This document shows, piece after piece, positions 51,180 through 62,800 of a stretch of 64,000 nt of DNA; position 1 is the first letter of the stretch; each line of letters begins with the position of its first letter. Location of the stretch: NCBI GenBank assembly GCA_023512835.1, contig CM042087.1, positions 47,643,682 through 47,707,681 on the forward strand, given 5' to 3'. This stretch comes from Taxillus chinensis (Eukaryota; Streptophyta; Magnoliopsida; Santalales; Loranthaceae). A program made the position numbers and the translations under genes. Under the pieces are notes generated by a model. That model made no database searches. It had not been told where the DNA came from and was given only the letters and a program-made list of their open reading frames with translations.

Positions 51180-52508
51180 GAGGCCGTGTTTGCAGATCTT
51201 TGCCACCTTCCTACTAGTAAGATCTATTCAGGTAAGGTAATAGCAATAATTAGGACAGTAAATGAATCAAACATTCATAAATAAGTTTACATTTAGTTCG
51301 GTAAAATATCGTTTATGTTTATTCGTTAAGGAATAGTATCATTTGCGAATAATTCGAAAATACCATTGTTATTTTGGTAAACATGTTCACAAACTTTCTT
51401 AAATATTGTTCGTGTTCGTGAAAATTATTCTTGTATGATAGATTAACAAATCAATTAATATAATATATATTTTTATATTATTATTAAATAAAAATATATG
51501 TTTATTTATTTATTTATTACTATTATTATAATATTTTGGTGAATTACATATAGTAATTATTTAAACATATTAAACAAATATAATACAACCTAATAAATAA
51601 TTAATTAATTATATTTTTTTGGATAAGTTTCCGGTGTGATTTTTTTTTTTCAAATCTTTACGATTTTATAATTGTATTTATAAACAAGTTCATAAATACG
51701 TGTTTGTGAACATTCGTAAACAACATAGTAATGTTTGTGAACATCATAATTTAAAGTTCATAGTCGATTTGGTTCGTTAATGAATAGTAATAAACACGTT
51801 TGAATTTATTACTTATCTCGGCTCGGTTCATTTGCACTCCTAGCAATAATATAATTGGTAGACCACTCTTTTACATGCTTCCTAATAAGTACAATATGAT
51901 GGTTATACTTTCTTTTCCATTGCTATTTCTTTGGTATTTTGATTGGCTACAGGACCTGATTATGTAATAATATTTTTCAGTTACCTTTTCTTTCTTGTGC
52001 TGCCTTGCCTTATTTTGGGGTACCTTGGTCAAGCTGCCTACCTCATGGAAAACCACTTTGGTTATGAACTAGTTTTCTTTTCTTCTATTCCAAGTAAATA
52101 ACTCTACTTTTTATATATGTGCCCGTAAAAAATGCACATTTTAGTTGTTAAATTTCTTAATTTTAGTTTGCAGCATCTCAGTGAAATTAGACTTTCGTTT
52201 TGTTTGCATCACTTGATCAGCTAAAAAAAAAAAACTACTACTTTTATCGGCAGCTGCTGCTTTCTGGCCAGTTTTTCCCATTTCTAATATTGCTGCATTT
52301 ATTGCCTACCGAGAAATGACAACAGCCACATTTTCACGTATAAAGCAGCCAACAATTCTTGCCTGCTTTCCTCGTCTCAAAAACATTCATAAATCTCGGA
52401 ATTTCATGGGTCATATTTATATACCCATTGTTAACTGGTTTCTGCTGGTTTTTTGCCTGGTGCTGGTCTGCTCAACCTCAAGCATGAATGAGATTGGAAA
52501 TGCTTATG
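51180..52508 (+). pseudogene. fragment of a KUP/HAK potassium transporter gene
   Basis: Three exon-like pieces in the right order. 51180-51231 reads EAVFADLCHLP, after which the family's VRSIQ appears only in another frame. About 51980-52105 reads FLVLPCLILGYLGQAAYLMEN then LVFFSSIPS. 52254-52508 reads AAFWPVF, REMTTATFSRIKQ, CFPRLKNIHKSRNFMG, HIYIPIVNWFLLVF and SMNEIGNAYG. These are hallmarks of KUP/HAK transporters from the middle of the roughly 750-residue protein. No 5' or 3' exons are found, the first piece needs a frameshift, and a hAT MITE sits in the first intron. I call it a truncated pseudogene; the last exon alone is well kept. Confidence 0.82.
51251..51842. mobile_element. hAT-type MITE, 592 bp, with perfect 8-bp target duplication
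   Basis: Flanked by GCAATAAT at 51243-51250 and 51843-51850. The left end TAGGACAGTAAATGAATC and the reverse complement of the right end, TAGGAGTGCAAATGAACC, match at most positions. Internal phrases such as CGTTAAGGAATAGTA and AGATTAACAAATCAATTAATA are shared with the element at 36367-36886, so the two are one family. Confidence 0.9.
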
Positions 52509-53600
52509 GTAATCCTTATTCACATATAAAATTTATGTATATCAATGCACACATGGAGATTCATGTATGCATATAGGTTGTCTTCTATTGTAGTTCATTT
52601 TAAAATCATTTTCACATTCTCAGCAGCTATAAGGGGAAAATCTGCTATATATCTCCATTCCCCATTCACAATGAACTTTTAATGGTATATACCAAATGGC
52701 AGGACCAAAATAATGGAGTGATCCTCCTGCGAGTAGAATAACTACACATAATTTTCCTACATAGGATTCGAAACCCACAAAACAATAAAGCGGACTGCAA
52801 AAGTTGCTAAATTTGCCTTGATGTCCAACTTGGCAGCTTCTACAAGTGTCACGGAAAACCTTTCCTAACTCACAGATGCTCCCCTGTTTGCCATACATGT
52901 CAAGCAATGCACCGGAAACAATTGGGAGGGCGACAAACATGAGTTCCACACGCAGACAGACAAAGTACATGTTCTTCAGAGAATTCGAGATGGAGAAGGC
53001 AAAGGGAGAGCCCGGAGGGAACAGCGAAGCCATGGATTGGAGGACTGTGCAAAGGTGGTGGTAGCATCAATAATTGAAGGTGATGCCGAGATGGATGGGT
53101 CCATTTTGGGGTTGCAGCGGTGGATTGTATGACGGCTTGGTTGGATAATTTGAGGGGTCCAATGAAAGGAAATTGACGATGGTTAACAATTGGGCTATTG
53201 GTGCAGCTGTTGATATGGAATTGACTGAAGATGGAATACACAGAGAGAATTGCAGATAGAGAGAGCTGCTGCGTCCAACAAATCCTCTCAATTGCAGTGT
53301 CTTTGTTTATTCCTGGGGGAGAATTTGTAGTGTGTCTGTGGAGGGAGAGGTCTGTGAAGGATCAGGAAAGGTTGGGATGAAGGATTTTAAAGAAAGGTCT
53401 GTGGAGAAACTGGCACACAACTTTTCCCTCAATTTTTTTTGCTGCCATACTGCTCTTCTTTTTTTCTTCTTCTTTTGCGCGTGGCGTACTGCTCTTTTTT
53501 GCTGTGTAGTCTCTATTCTTTCTTCGCGCTCTCTTCTCTGCAATGCAGTGGTTGCCTGTTTTCTGTTGTTACTGTTTTCTTGTTTTTTGATACCCAAAAT
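52509..53600 (-). other. region with an unexplained minus-strand open frame (52620-53033)
   Basis: A 137-codon minus-strand frame begins MASLFPPGSPFAFSIS and includes ELMFVALPIVSGALLDMYG and GSICELGKVF. The first phrase recalls MATE transporters (E-L-x3-ALP-x3-G) and the second recalls PPR repeats; neither match is strong enough to call. Upstream on the same strand there are CT-rich and T-rich stretches. It could be an exon of a decayed gene or chance. Confidence 0.25.
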
Positions 53601-54419
53601 AGAACTTAAAAATAATTTTTTGTTATTTTAAATTTTCAGTTTTTAGCTGAAAATAGGATAACCATTTTTTTTATTATTATTTGGCTACCTGTTTTCGGTC
53701 TCTATTTTTCCTCTTTCCCCTGTCTTTTTTTTTTAAATAGCTATTGGAAGGAACACGCTCCAAGCAGGCTTACCGCAGTCTGCCCCGCAACCCGGAAGTA
53801 GTGTACGGCCTGTGTCATTCCAATTTCCAAGAACAGACTAACGGGTAATTTAAAGAAAACATTCTAGTAATGTTTTCTTTAAATTAGGATTCATTGATTT
53901 ATGTTAATTTTGTTACGCTAGATGAATCAAATAGCAAAAGTAAAGGTTATTAGATGTATTATTTTTAAAATTGTAATTATTTTTAAAAATAATTAGTTAA
54001 GATAATTTAACAATATTTACGAATAATATAAATTTATCAAAACTTATAATTTTTAATAATAATTTTACTTTAAAAACATTCCATCAAACCAAACAATGTA
54101 ATATTAAATTATGTTTGTCGAGCCTACAATTAAATTCCATCAAACCAAAACAAGGCAATATAACTCTATTTGAGCTTACGTTAATATAATATTATTTTTT
54201 AAAATTTAAAATTTAGATGAATTTTTATTATTTATAAATACTTTTAAATTTATTAAAAAAAAAAATTAAGCTCCATCCTCCGCTACCAAGAAAGAAAGAA
54301 AGAGAAACGCACTTTGCACATAATAAACAGAGTAGAAAAAAAAAACCAAACAGAACACAACAGTGAACAAGAGATGTTCTAGGGTTTGACATTGACTCAC
54401 AGAGAGGGAGAGCGAAGAC
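53600..54419 (+). promoter_or_regulatory. promoter and leader region of VIP3
   Basis: AT-rich DNA followed by a purine-rich leader (AAGAAAGAAAGAAAGAGAAA near 54290). A TATTTATAAATAC element at about 54229-54241 is a reasonable TATA candidate, about 180 bases before the start codon. Confidence 0.4.
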
Positions 54420-57133
54420 ATGAAGCTCGCAGGTTTGAAGTCCGTGGAGGGCGCGCACGACGACTCCGTATGGGCCGTGACGTGGGCCCCGGCCACTCAG
54501 TCCCGTCCGGCGCTGCTCCTCTCCGGCTCCCTCGACGAGACCGTCCGCCTCTGGAGCCCCGACGACCTCCGCCTCGTGGGCACCAACACCGGCCACTGCC
54601 TCGGCGTTGTCTCCGTCGCCGCCCACCCTTCCGGCGAGATTGCCGCCTCCGCTTCCCTCGACAGCTTCGTCCGTGTCTTCCAAGTCGACACCAACGCCAC
54701 CATCGCCACCCTCGAGGCCCCCCCTTCCGAGGTTTGGCAAATGCAGTTCGACCCGCGGGTAACTTTGATCTCACCTAAGTTTCAGCTCCTCTTACATCAG
54801 TGCCTCCTCAAATTTCTACTTTCTCGACAACCAATCAAGAATTGAGCTCAATTCGTTTTTTTTTAAAAACTGTTTTTGTTATTTTCTTAGATGCACTTGA
54901 CTCTATGTTTGTGATGTTTTTTTTTTCTTTGTTTTTGATCATTTTTAAATCCAATTTAGCTTAATATGGTTTACTTTTTAAGCTATCAGGAATTATCATA
55001 ATAGGATGGTATTGGTAAGCTCTCAATCACTAGTGTGCGCTCTAAATCCTTGAATGAAGCTGACCTCATTTCAACTTAAGAAAAACTCTCAATCACGAAT
55101 ATTTGTGAAATTTTAGAATTGGGTTTTTCAATACCGTCATTTAAGATCTCATGTTTAGTTCCAGTGGCTCTAGACGGTTTTTTTGCATTCGGAATGTTTT
55201 CTCTTGTTTTTTCCATGCATAAAAAGATTTTATTTTAGGCCTCCTAACAATGTCCTTCAAGCATTATTGAAAATTACCAAGGTACCTTATGTGTCATTTG
55301 CTCATAGTAATGCTGAATGCTATTGGGGTGACCTTAGCTAACCTTGAAACCTACACAGGAAAAATATTCTATCTTTATATGGTGCCTTTTCATTTTTATT
55401 TACTTTTGTTCTTTTTTATAATATGATACATATTTTTATTTCTTTCCGTTTCTTTTTTTTAATATATGAAGGCATTTCCATTGTTTCAGTTATTTTGTGT
55501 GCGTTTCCTTAAATGTGTTTCATTTTCCAATATATGGAGCCATTTGGATGGACCTTTGCGCTAGTTTTCTTGCATGCACATGTTTTGACTGTGATTTAAT
55601 TAACCCATGCACGACTCTTTTGTTCTTACTTCTTAGTACATGAACACCTTCTTAGATCTATCCTTTTTTCCATTGATAATGGCTCCTTCGATACAATTCT
55701 TCTACTATGAATCAGTATTGCTTTAAAAAAACTAGATGATTCCATATCTCAATAATACATAAATGCATGGAGCAACTCATAACTGCAACGGGTGCCTGTT
55801 TGCAGTTTTTGGTATGTTAGCGAATGATTTTAGCATGGACATTCCATCAATAAATTTGCGATACTTAGTGAGACTTTTTGATGAACTTCTGTTTTAAAAT
55901 ATTTATTATTAAATAGTTTTTCCCTCATTTGTACGACCTTATCTTTGGTTATTCGTCAATGTTTGACTTTGACGTTACTAGCTTCGGTTGTCTTGAATAT
56001 TCTTTCCTTAGAATATTAAAGATAGCCTAACAGCTCAACTCACCAATCTTACCTTTAAGCATTCTCAGGAGTTTTTCCCTTATCTTGTGAGAAAATGCAC
56101 TTTACAATGAGTACTACTTACTGTTCCACGCAAACTGTTCAACGACTTAACGGTTGCTTTGAAGAATAGTTTCTCAAAAAATGGAGACAAACTAGAGTAA
56201 CCTCTTATCTTTTTTTCCTGGATTGAGTGGATAGGGGCCATTTTAATTTACTGTAAAAACAGTTATTGTTTGCCTCTTTTTTTTTTTAACCAGTTTCTGA
56301 AATAACTGCATATTGTGGAAGGAATGGCAAGCATAGCATTTCTATATGGCATGCGTTAACCTTGTTTCCTTATAAAACAACTCGGTTAAAAGGATGGATG
56401 TATGTGTTCTGTTCTGTTTTGGAATGTTAATGACTTTTCTTTGTGGAATTAATATTTTATGCACTGGGCCACTGATCCCTTAAGTTTTTATTTTCTTCAG
56501 GGTACCACTCTAGCAGTGGCTGGTGGGAGTAGCACATCTGTGAAGCTGTGGGACACCACTACATGGCAACTGGTTGCTACCCTGTCAATCCCTCGCCCAG
56601 AGGTGTCCAAGCCCTCTGATAGAAGTGAAAGTAAGAAGTTTGTCCTTTCTGTTGCATGGAGTCCTGACGGAAGGCGATTGGCTTGTGGATCTATGGATGG
56701 TACCATTACTGTGTTTGATGTGGGACGCTCTAAATTTTTACATTACCTCGAAGGCCATTCCATGCCTGTGCGATCACTTGTGTACTCGCCGTTAGATCCC
56801 CGACTACTATTTTCCGCATCAGATGATTCTCATGTCCACATGTACGATGCTGAGGGGAAGAGCCTGGTTGGGGCTATGTCTGGTCATGCCAGTTGGGTTT
56901 TGAGTGTGGATGTTAGTCCAGATGGGGAGGCAATTGCAACAGGCTCTAGTGACCGATCGGTGAGGCTCTGGGACCTTAGAATGAGGGCGGCTTTGCAGAC
57001 AATGAGTAGCCATACAGACCAGGTTTGGGGAGTGGCGTTTCGTCCAGCAGATGGGGCTGGGGTGCGGGCAGGCAGACTTGCTAGCGTGTCTGATGACAAG
57101 AGCATATCACTGTATGATTACTCTGGGCGGTAG
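54420..57133 (+). CDS. VIP3: WD40 protein VIP3/SKI8 (WDR61)
   Basis: Seven-bladed WD40 protein, in plants a subunit of the Paf1 complex (transcription elongation, histone marks at FLC) and of the SKI complex (exosome cofactor). Two exons, 54420-54758 and 56501-57133, GT-AG, phase 0, giving 323 residues (about 321 in relatives). The start MKLAGLKSVEGAHDDSVWAV is typical. WD signatures include DETVRLWSPDD, DSFVRVFQVD, STSVKLWDTT, DGTITVFDVG, DSHVHMYDA, DRSVRLWDLR and DKSISLYDY. Exon 1 is strikingly GC-rich while exon 2 has ordinary composition. The 1.74-kb intron contains no gene. The frame continues past the exon 1 donor to 54845, but that is intron. Confidence 0.95.
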
Positions 57134-58510
57134 AGTTAGGATCTTCTTCCTGTTTCGCTGTCACTGTAATTTTGCTGTTTATTACCAAAATTTCAGAATG
57201 CACTTTGAGACTTGGAAAAAACATTTGTAACCTAGTTTTTCTGCATGCTTCTGATGCTATTGCAAGAGTCTTTTTCTTTTATGCTTTCGGCCTCGTGAGT
57301 CTTTTATTAGAATAGGTAATATAAAAATAGCTCCCAAAACTAGTTTTTAGCTAAAATAAGAAGGATATACAAGAAGCATGGTTGAAGATGCTTTTTAAGT
57401 AAAATGGATGTTCACACTCCTTAAACTTATAAACATATTCATCTTAAATAATGAATTTATAAATAATAATTTAATATTATAAAAAAAATTATATTATAAT
57501 CTTTCTAATTAATACACTCATTCAACTTGGTGATACATACTAGGATAGTAAGAGTACTATTATGAATTGCCATGTTTGAGGGTTGACATTTGGAAATGTC
57601 TATGATTTTGCACGAATGTGATGAATTGATATTAATTGAGTAATCAAATATAATTTATGAAAAGAAAAGGTTAATTTCAATCTAAATTTTATTGATTTTG
57701 AGTGTATTTAATGAATGAGGGTGAAAACCCAAGGTGATGGGTGAGAGGTAGAAGATGACCAAAGAGAACTTTAAAGAAAGTTTAATCCGATTTTTCTGAA
57801 CTTTAATTTGAGAAATAAATTTTAGTTTCGAGATGAAGTCTTATTTTTCGAATTGAATTAATCCAAACGACGCCTACAGCTGTTTTACATTAATTTGGTT
57901 GTGCAATCAGGCCTCTTCATTGCAACCCTCATATGGTAGGTGAACTGATCTATTTTTTTATTTCTTTTTTATAAGAACTACTTAATCAAATCACAAAAAA
58001 ATAGTATAGATATTTTACAAAAGTGAGTGTGTTATGTGCAAATAAAAAAAGTTGTAGTTGTTGGCAACATGTGTACTATAATTATTTTTTCTCTTATTTT
58101 TATTTATTTAGGCAATAATAGATTGCGCAAGTAATTTACATATAACATTCTCATTGTCATTTCACATATTAGTTTTTTTTTTTTTTCATGCCGGCAAATA
58201 GGTTATTTCTACACAATTACACCTGCTATTAGACTTTCCGTTTATTTATGGAGGGAGTCGTATGCATTATGTCTGTGTCAATTAATGTGTTGGTTAAGAA
58301 AGGAGTTGGTCAGTTGTGTCAATGGGCTTAGTGGGTCAAAGTTATGCTTGTAACTTGGGGTAAATATGAGAACCCGGAAATAAAAGAGAATCATCGAGAT
58401 TTCTACAAATTGTGAAAGCACGCGGTGGAGGACAAGGCCCATCGAAGTGCCTACATAATTTACAGAATAGTTTAATCTGAAAAAAAATCATAAATCTTCC
58501 CAGAACATAA
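57134..58510. other. intergenic DNA, VIP3 3' flank and possible gypsy LTR
   Basis: The first 150 bases should hold the VIP3 3' UTR. Sequence just before the primer-binding site at 58514 (about 58250-58510) is probably what remains of the 5' LTR of the gypsy element, but no second LTR is present to prove it. Confidence 0.4.
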
Positions 58511-58513
58511 TAG

Positions 58514-59400
58514 TGGTATTAGAGCGCTGTTCATGCGACATGGCTGAAGGCACACGCCAGGCTCAACTTTCCGAAGCAGTCTCCCTTCTCAAGGTTGAAA
58601 CAATGCACCTACGTGTAGAACAAAGTCAACAAAAAAACATGCTGGAAGTAGTTTTATAACAACCTAATAATTTGGCATCTAGTTATAGACTAATAATCTG
58701 ACCGTTGGAGAAGGATCATCCCATGGCAGAGGTCAGTCTAATAATATTTATTTGAAGAGAAAGGGAGATTATAAAAGCTATAGTATGGATTCTCAAATCT
58801 GAACAATGTTTTGAACATTTCAGTTCCCCTAAATATCAGAAAATTCAAATTGCCTTCTTCCACATGGAAGCAAGGCTTTGTTCTGGTTCTCTTGGCTAAG
58901 GGGATCTTGAACTGCAGGGAGGTGGCCAGGTGGGAGGAGTTTAATGCATCATTGAGAGTGCAGTTTGGGCCTCAACAATTGGGGATTCAATAGGGGCTTT
59001 TACAAAATTAAGACAAACTTCTACGGTGGAAGAATACCGTCCAAACTGAATTTGTGATCCTATCAACTAAAATTAAGGGACTTATAGAGGAATTTCATAT
59101 TAGTAACCTTTATTAGTGGCTTAAGGGATGATTTAAAAATCACGGTGACAATGTTCAAATCAAATACAATTTCAGCTGCATCTGGGTTAGCAAAATTACA
59201 GGAAGAAGTGATTAGAAGAAGCAGGGCAGTCTTAGGCTGGAGTCACAACCCAAGTCAACCTGTTTCTCGCTATATGTAAAAACTTTAACCGACCCCATCA
59301 CTCCTTAAATTACAAACCAGAAACCAGAAACTTCCCCTACAAACCAAGCCAAATGCAGAGGACTTTGCGGTTATTGTGATGAGAAATCATGAGTGACCAC
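58514..59400 (+). mobile_element. decayed Ty3/gypsy retrotransposon: primer-binding site and gag
   Basis: TGGTATTAGAGC at 58514-58525 is one base from the initiator Met-tRNA primer-binding site. A gag start MAEGTRQAQLSEAVS follows at 58540. Broken frames then read FFHMEA, WEEFNASLRVQFGP (58920-58970), IGAFTKLRQTSTVEEYRP (about 58985-59040), LARLQEE-like sequence (59190-59210), and a zinc-knuckle phrase GLCGYCDEK (about 59363-59390). This is the standard order of plant gypsy gag. Frameshifts and stops abound, and pol is absent, so the element is truncated about 500 bases before the receptor kinase gene. Confidence 0.82.
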
Positions 59401-59803
59401 AATTACCCTCATCGACTGGGATTCAGAGAAAGAAATTAGTTTCCATGTAGAGAGATTCGCATATCACGCGGAGAGAAGAAAAAAAATTGCAGCAGCTTTT
59501 CTTTATACCCGAGGTAAGAAGTATGAAGAGGGTTAGAATAGGAAATTAAAATAGAAATAATAGCTAAATAAAATAATACTTAAAGTGGCTCCCATTCCTT
59601 ACCGCGTTCCTTCGACTTATAGAGTGGGCAATGACTTTGAGTTTAGAGTGGACTAGACCATCACTTCTCCAACCCAACTGTACGTTTGCCAAGGGAGAAT
59701 GAATATGCACCCTACACTTCTCCGTCTCCAGCTCACGAGATGGATGGAATACTTGAAAAATCAATTGTACAGCTCACGAGATCATCTGCGTAGTCAAGTG
59801 TCT

Positions 59804-59810
59804 TATAAAA
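59804..59810 (+). promoter_or_regulatory. TATA box of the receptor kinase gene
   Basis: TATAAAA, 83 bases before the start codon at 59893, in a good core-promoter position. Confidence 0.6.
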
Positions 59811-59892
59811 TACCAACGTACGTAGAGCTAGCGCACCACTTCACTTGTTATTCCTATTACCTTTCACCCAAATCCATCCATCACACATAACA

Positions 59893-62800
59893 ATGTCATC
59901 CTCCTCTGCCATAAAAAAAACACTCCCTCAACTACTACTACTACTACAGGCCCTCTTTCTCTTTTCCATCGTTAGTCTTCCATTAGCTTCACCTTCCTCT
60001 AGTGCTACTACTACATCAGGACTCAACCGAGATGCTGGAAGTGAAGAAGCAGCTTCCCTTCTAAATTGGAGGGCCAGCCTCGACAACCACAGCCAGATTG
60101 CTCTGTCTTCTTGGGCTGCAGGGAGGAGCAACCCATGCATCAACTGGACTGGAATAGGCTGCAGTCACGGTACGTACGGCTGCATAACACATATCAACCT
60201 CACCAATTTGGGCTTGAGAGGGACCCTCCGAAACTTCACCTTCCACTCTTTTCCTTGTCTCCTCATACTTGACCTTAGCAATAACATTTTCTTTGGAACA
60301 ATTCCCTCAGCCATTGATCGCATTGAAAGCTTAACCATCCTATGCTTGCATAGGAACAAATTCTCTGGCTCCATCCCCCACAACATAGGAAACCTTAGAT
60401 CACTAAATGACCTACAATTGTCATACAATAATCTCATAGGAGAAATTCCAACTTCAATAGGCTACTTGGGCAACTTAAACACCCTTCACCTCAATAATAA
60501 CAACTTATTTGGCTTTATTCCTTATGAAATAGGAAACCTTAGGTCACTTAATGACTTACAATTGTCAACTAATAATCTCACAGGGTCAATTCCAACTTCA
60601 ATATGTTATTTGAATAACTTAACCACTCTCTACTTTCATACAAATAAACTCTCAGGCTCCATTCCTCGTGAAATAGGAAACCTTAGATCACTCAATGACC
60701 TACAATTTGGAATTAATAATCTCACAGGATCAATTCCAACTTCAATAGGTTATTTGAACATGTTAACCATCCTCATCCTCCATACAAATAAACTCTCGGG
60801 CTCCATTCCTCGTGAAATAGGAAACCTTAGATCACTTAATAACTTACAATTGTCAACTAACAATCTCACAGGGTCAATTCCAACTTCAATAACTTATTTG
60901 AACAACTTAACCACCCTCTTCCTCTATACAAATAAACTCGTAGGCTCCATTCCTCCTGAAATAGGAAACCTTAGATCACTCAATAATCTTGACTTGTCAG
61001 ATAATAGTGTCACAGGGTCGATTCCAACTTCAATTAGTCACTTAAGCAATTTAACCATGCTTTACATCTTTGAGAACAAACTCTCTGGCTCCATTCCTCA
61101 TGAAATAGGAAACCTTAGATCACTTAATAATCTTGCCTTATCAAATAACAATCTCATAGGGTCAATTCCAACTTCAATAGGTTATTTAAACAACTTAACC
61201 ACCCTCTACCTCCATACAAATAAACTCTCGGGCTCCATTCCTCCTGAAATAGGAAACCTTAGATCACTTAATAACTTACAATTGTCAACTAACAATCTCA
61301 CAGGGTCAATTCCGACTTCAATAGGTTATTTGAACAACTTAACCACTCTCTATCTCCATACAAATAAACTCTCAGGCTCTATTCCTCGTGAAATAGGAAA
61401 CCTTAGATCACTTAATAACTTACAATTGTCAACTAACAATCTCACAGGGTCAATTCCGACTTCAATAGGTTATTTGAACAACTTAACCACTCTCTATCTC
61501 CATACAAATAAACTCTCAGGCTCTATTCCTCGTGAAATAGGAAACCTTAGATCACTCAATAATCTTGACTTGTCAGATAATAGTGTCACAGGGTCAATTC
61601 CGACTTCAATAGGTTATTTGAACAACTTAACCACTCTCTATCTCCATACAAATAAACTCTCAGGCTCTATTCCTTGTGAAATAGGAAACCTTAGATCACT
61701 TAATAATCTTGACTTGTCAGATAATAGTGTCACAGGGTCAATTCCGACTTCAATAGGTTATTTGAACAACTTAACCACTCTCTATCTCCATACAAATAAA
61801 CTCTCAGGCTCTATTCCTCGTGAAATAGGAAACCTTAGATCACTCAATAATCTTGACTTGTCAGATAATAGTGTCACAGGGTCGATTCCAACTTCAATTG
61901 GTCACTTAAGCAATTTAACCATCCTTTACATATTTAAGAACAAACTCTCAGGCTCCATTCCCCGTGAAATAGGAAACCTTAGATCACTTGAAAAATTTTC
62001 CGTATATGAAAATCATTTATGTGGTCCAATCCCTCCAGAGTTGGGAAAATTGAAATTGCTGCGGGATTTAGTAGTATTTGAGAACCAGCTCAGTGGCATC
62101 ATCCCTGGAGAACTGGATAATCTTATGAATTTGGAAAGTTTACAGTTGTCGGGTAACAATTTTACGGGTCGGCTACCCCAAGGTATATGCTTGGGTGGAA
62201 AGCTCCAGAACTTCTCGGCACAAAATAATCATTTCATTGGTTCAATTGCGCAAAGCATAAAAAATTGCACCAGTCTAGTTCGAGTTAGGGTTGAGAGAAA
62301 CCATCTGACGGGAAACATATCTACCGAGCTTGGTGTATACCCGAATTTGAACTACATCGATATTGGATACAACAGATTCTATGGCGAACTTCATCGTAAT
62401 TGGAGTCAGTACAAGAGATTAGAATCCTTGAAAATGTCCAACAATAACATTTCAGGAAACATTCCACCAGAGATAGGGGAGGCCAGCCAACTACGCGTGC
62501 TCAGCCTTTCCTCGAATCAGTTGGGTGGGGCAATTCCAGAGGAACTAGGGAGGTTGAAATTGCTGTTCAATCTCTCCCTGGACAGCAATATGCTTTCCGG
62601 TAGCATTCCACCAGGGATTGGGATGCTGTCCGATTTGACAAATCTAAACTTGGCAGCGAATAAGTTAAGTGGCCGGGTTCCCAACGAAATGGGCAATTTG
62701 GAGAAACTAGTGTTCTTGAATTTGGGAAATAATAGACTTGGCGGGGATATTCCCATTGGCATCAGCAAATTAGGATTTTTGACAAATCTTGATCTCAGCC

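Noticed and set aside
54397..54774. Arg-rich minus-strand and plus-strand frames over VIP3 exon 1
   Set aside because: Shadows of the GC-rich VIP3 exon, which is confirmed by WD40 motifs continuing in exon 2.
59845..59892. N-terminal extension of the receptor kinase from 59845
   Set aside because: The frame there begins with TTG, not ATG, and would put 16 extra residues before a normal signal peptide.
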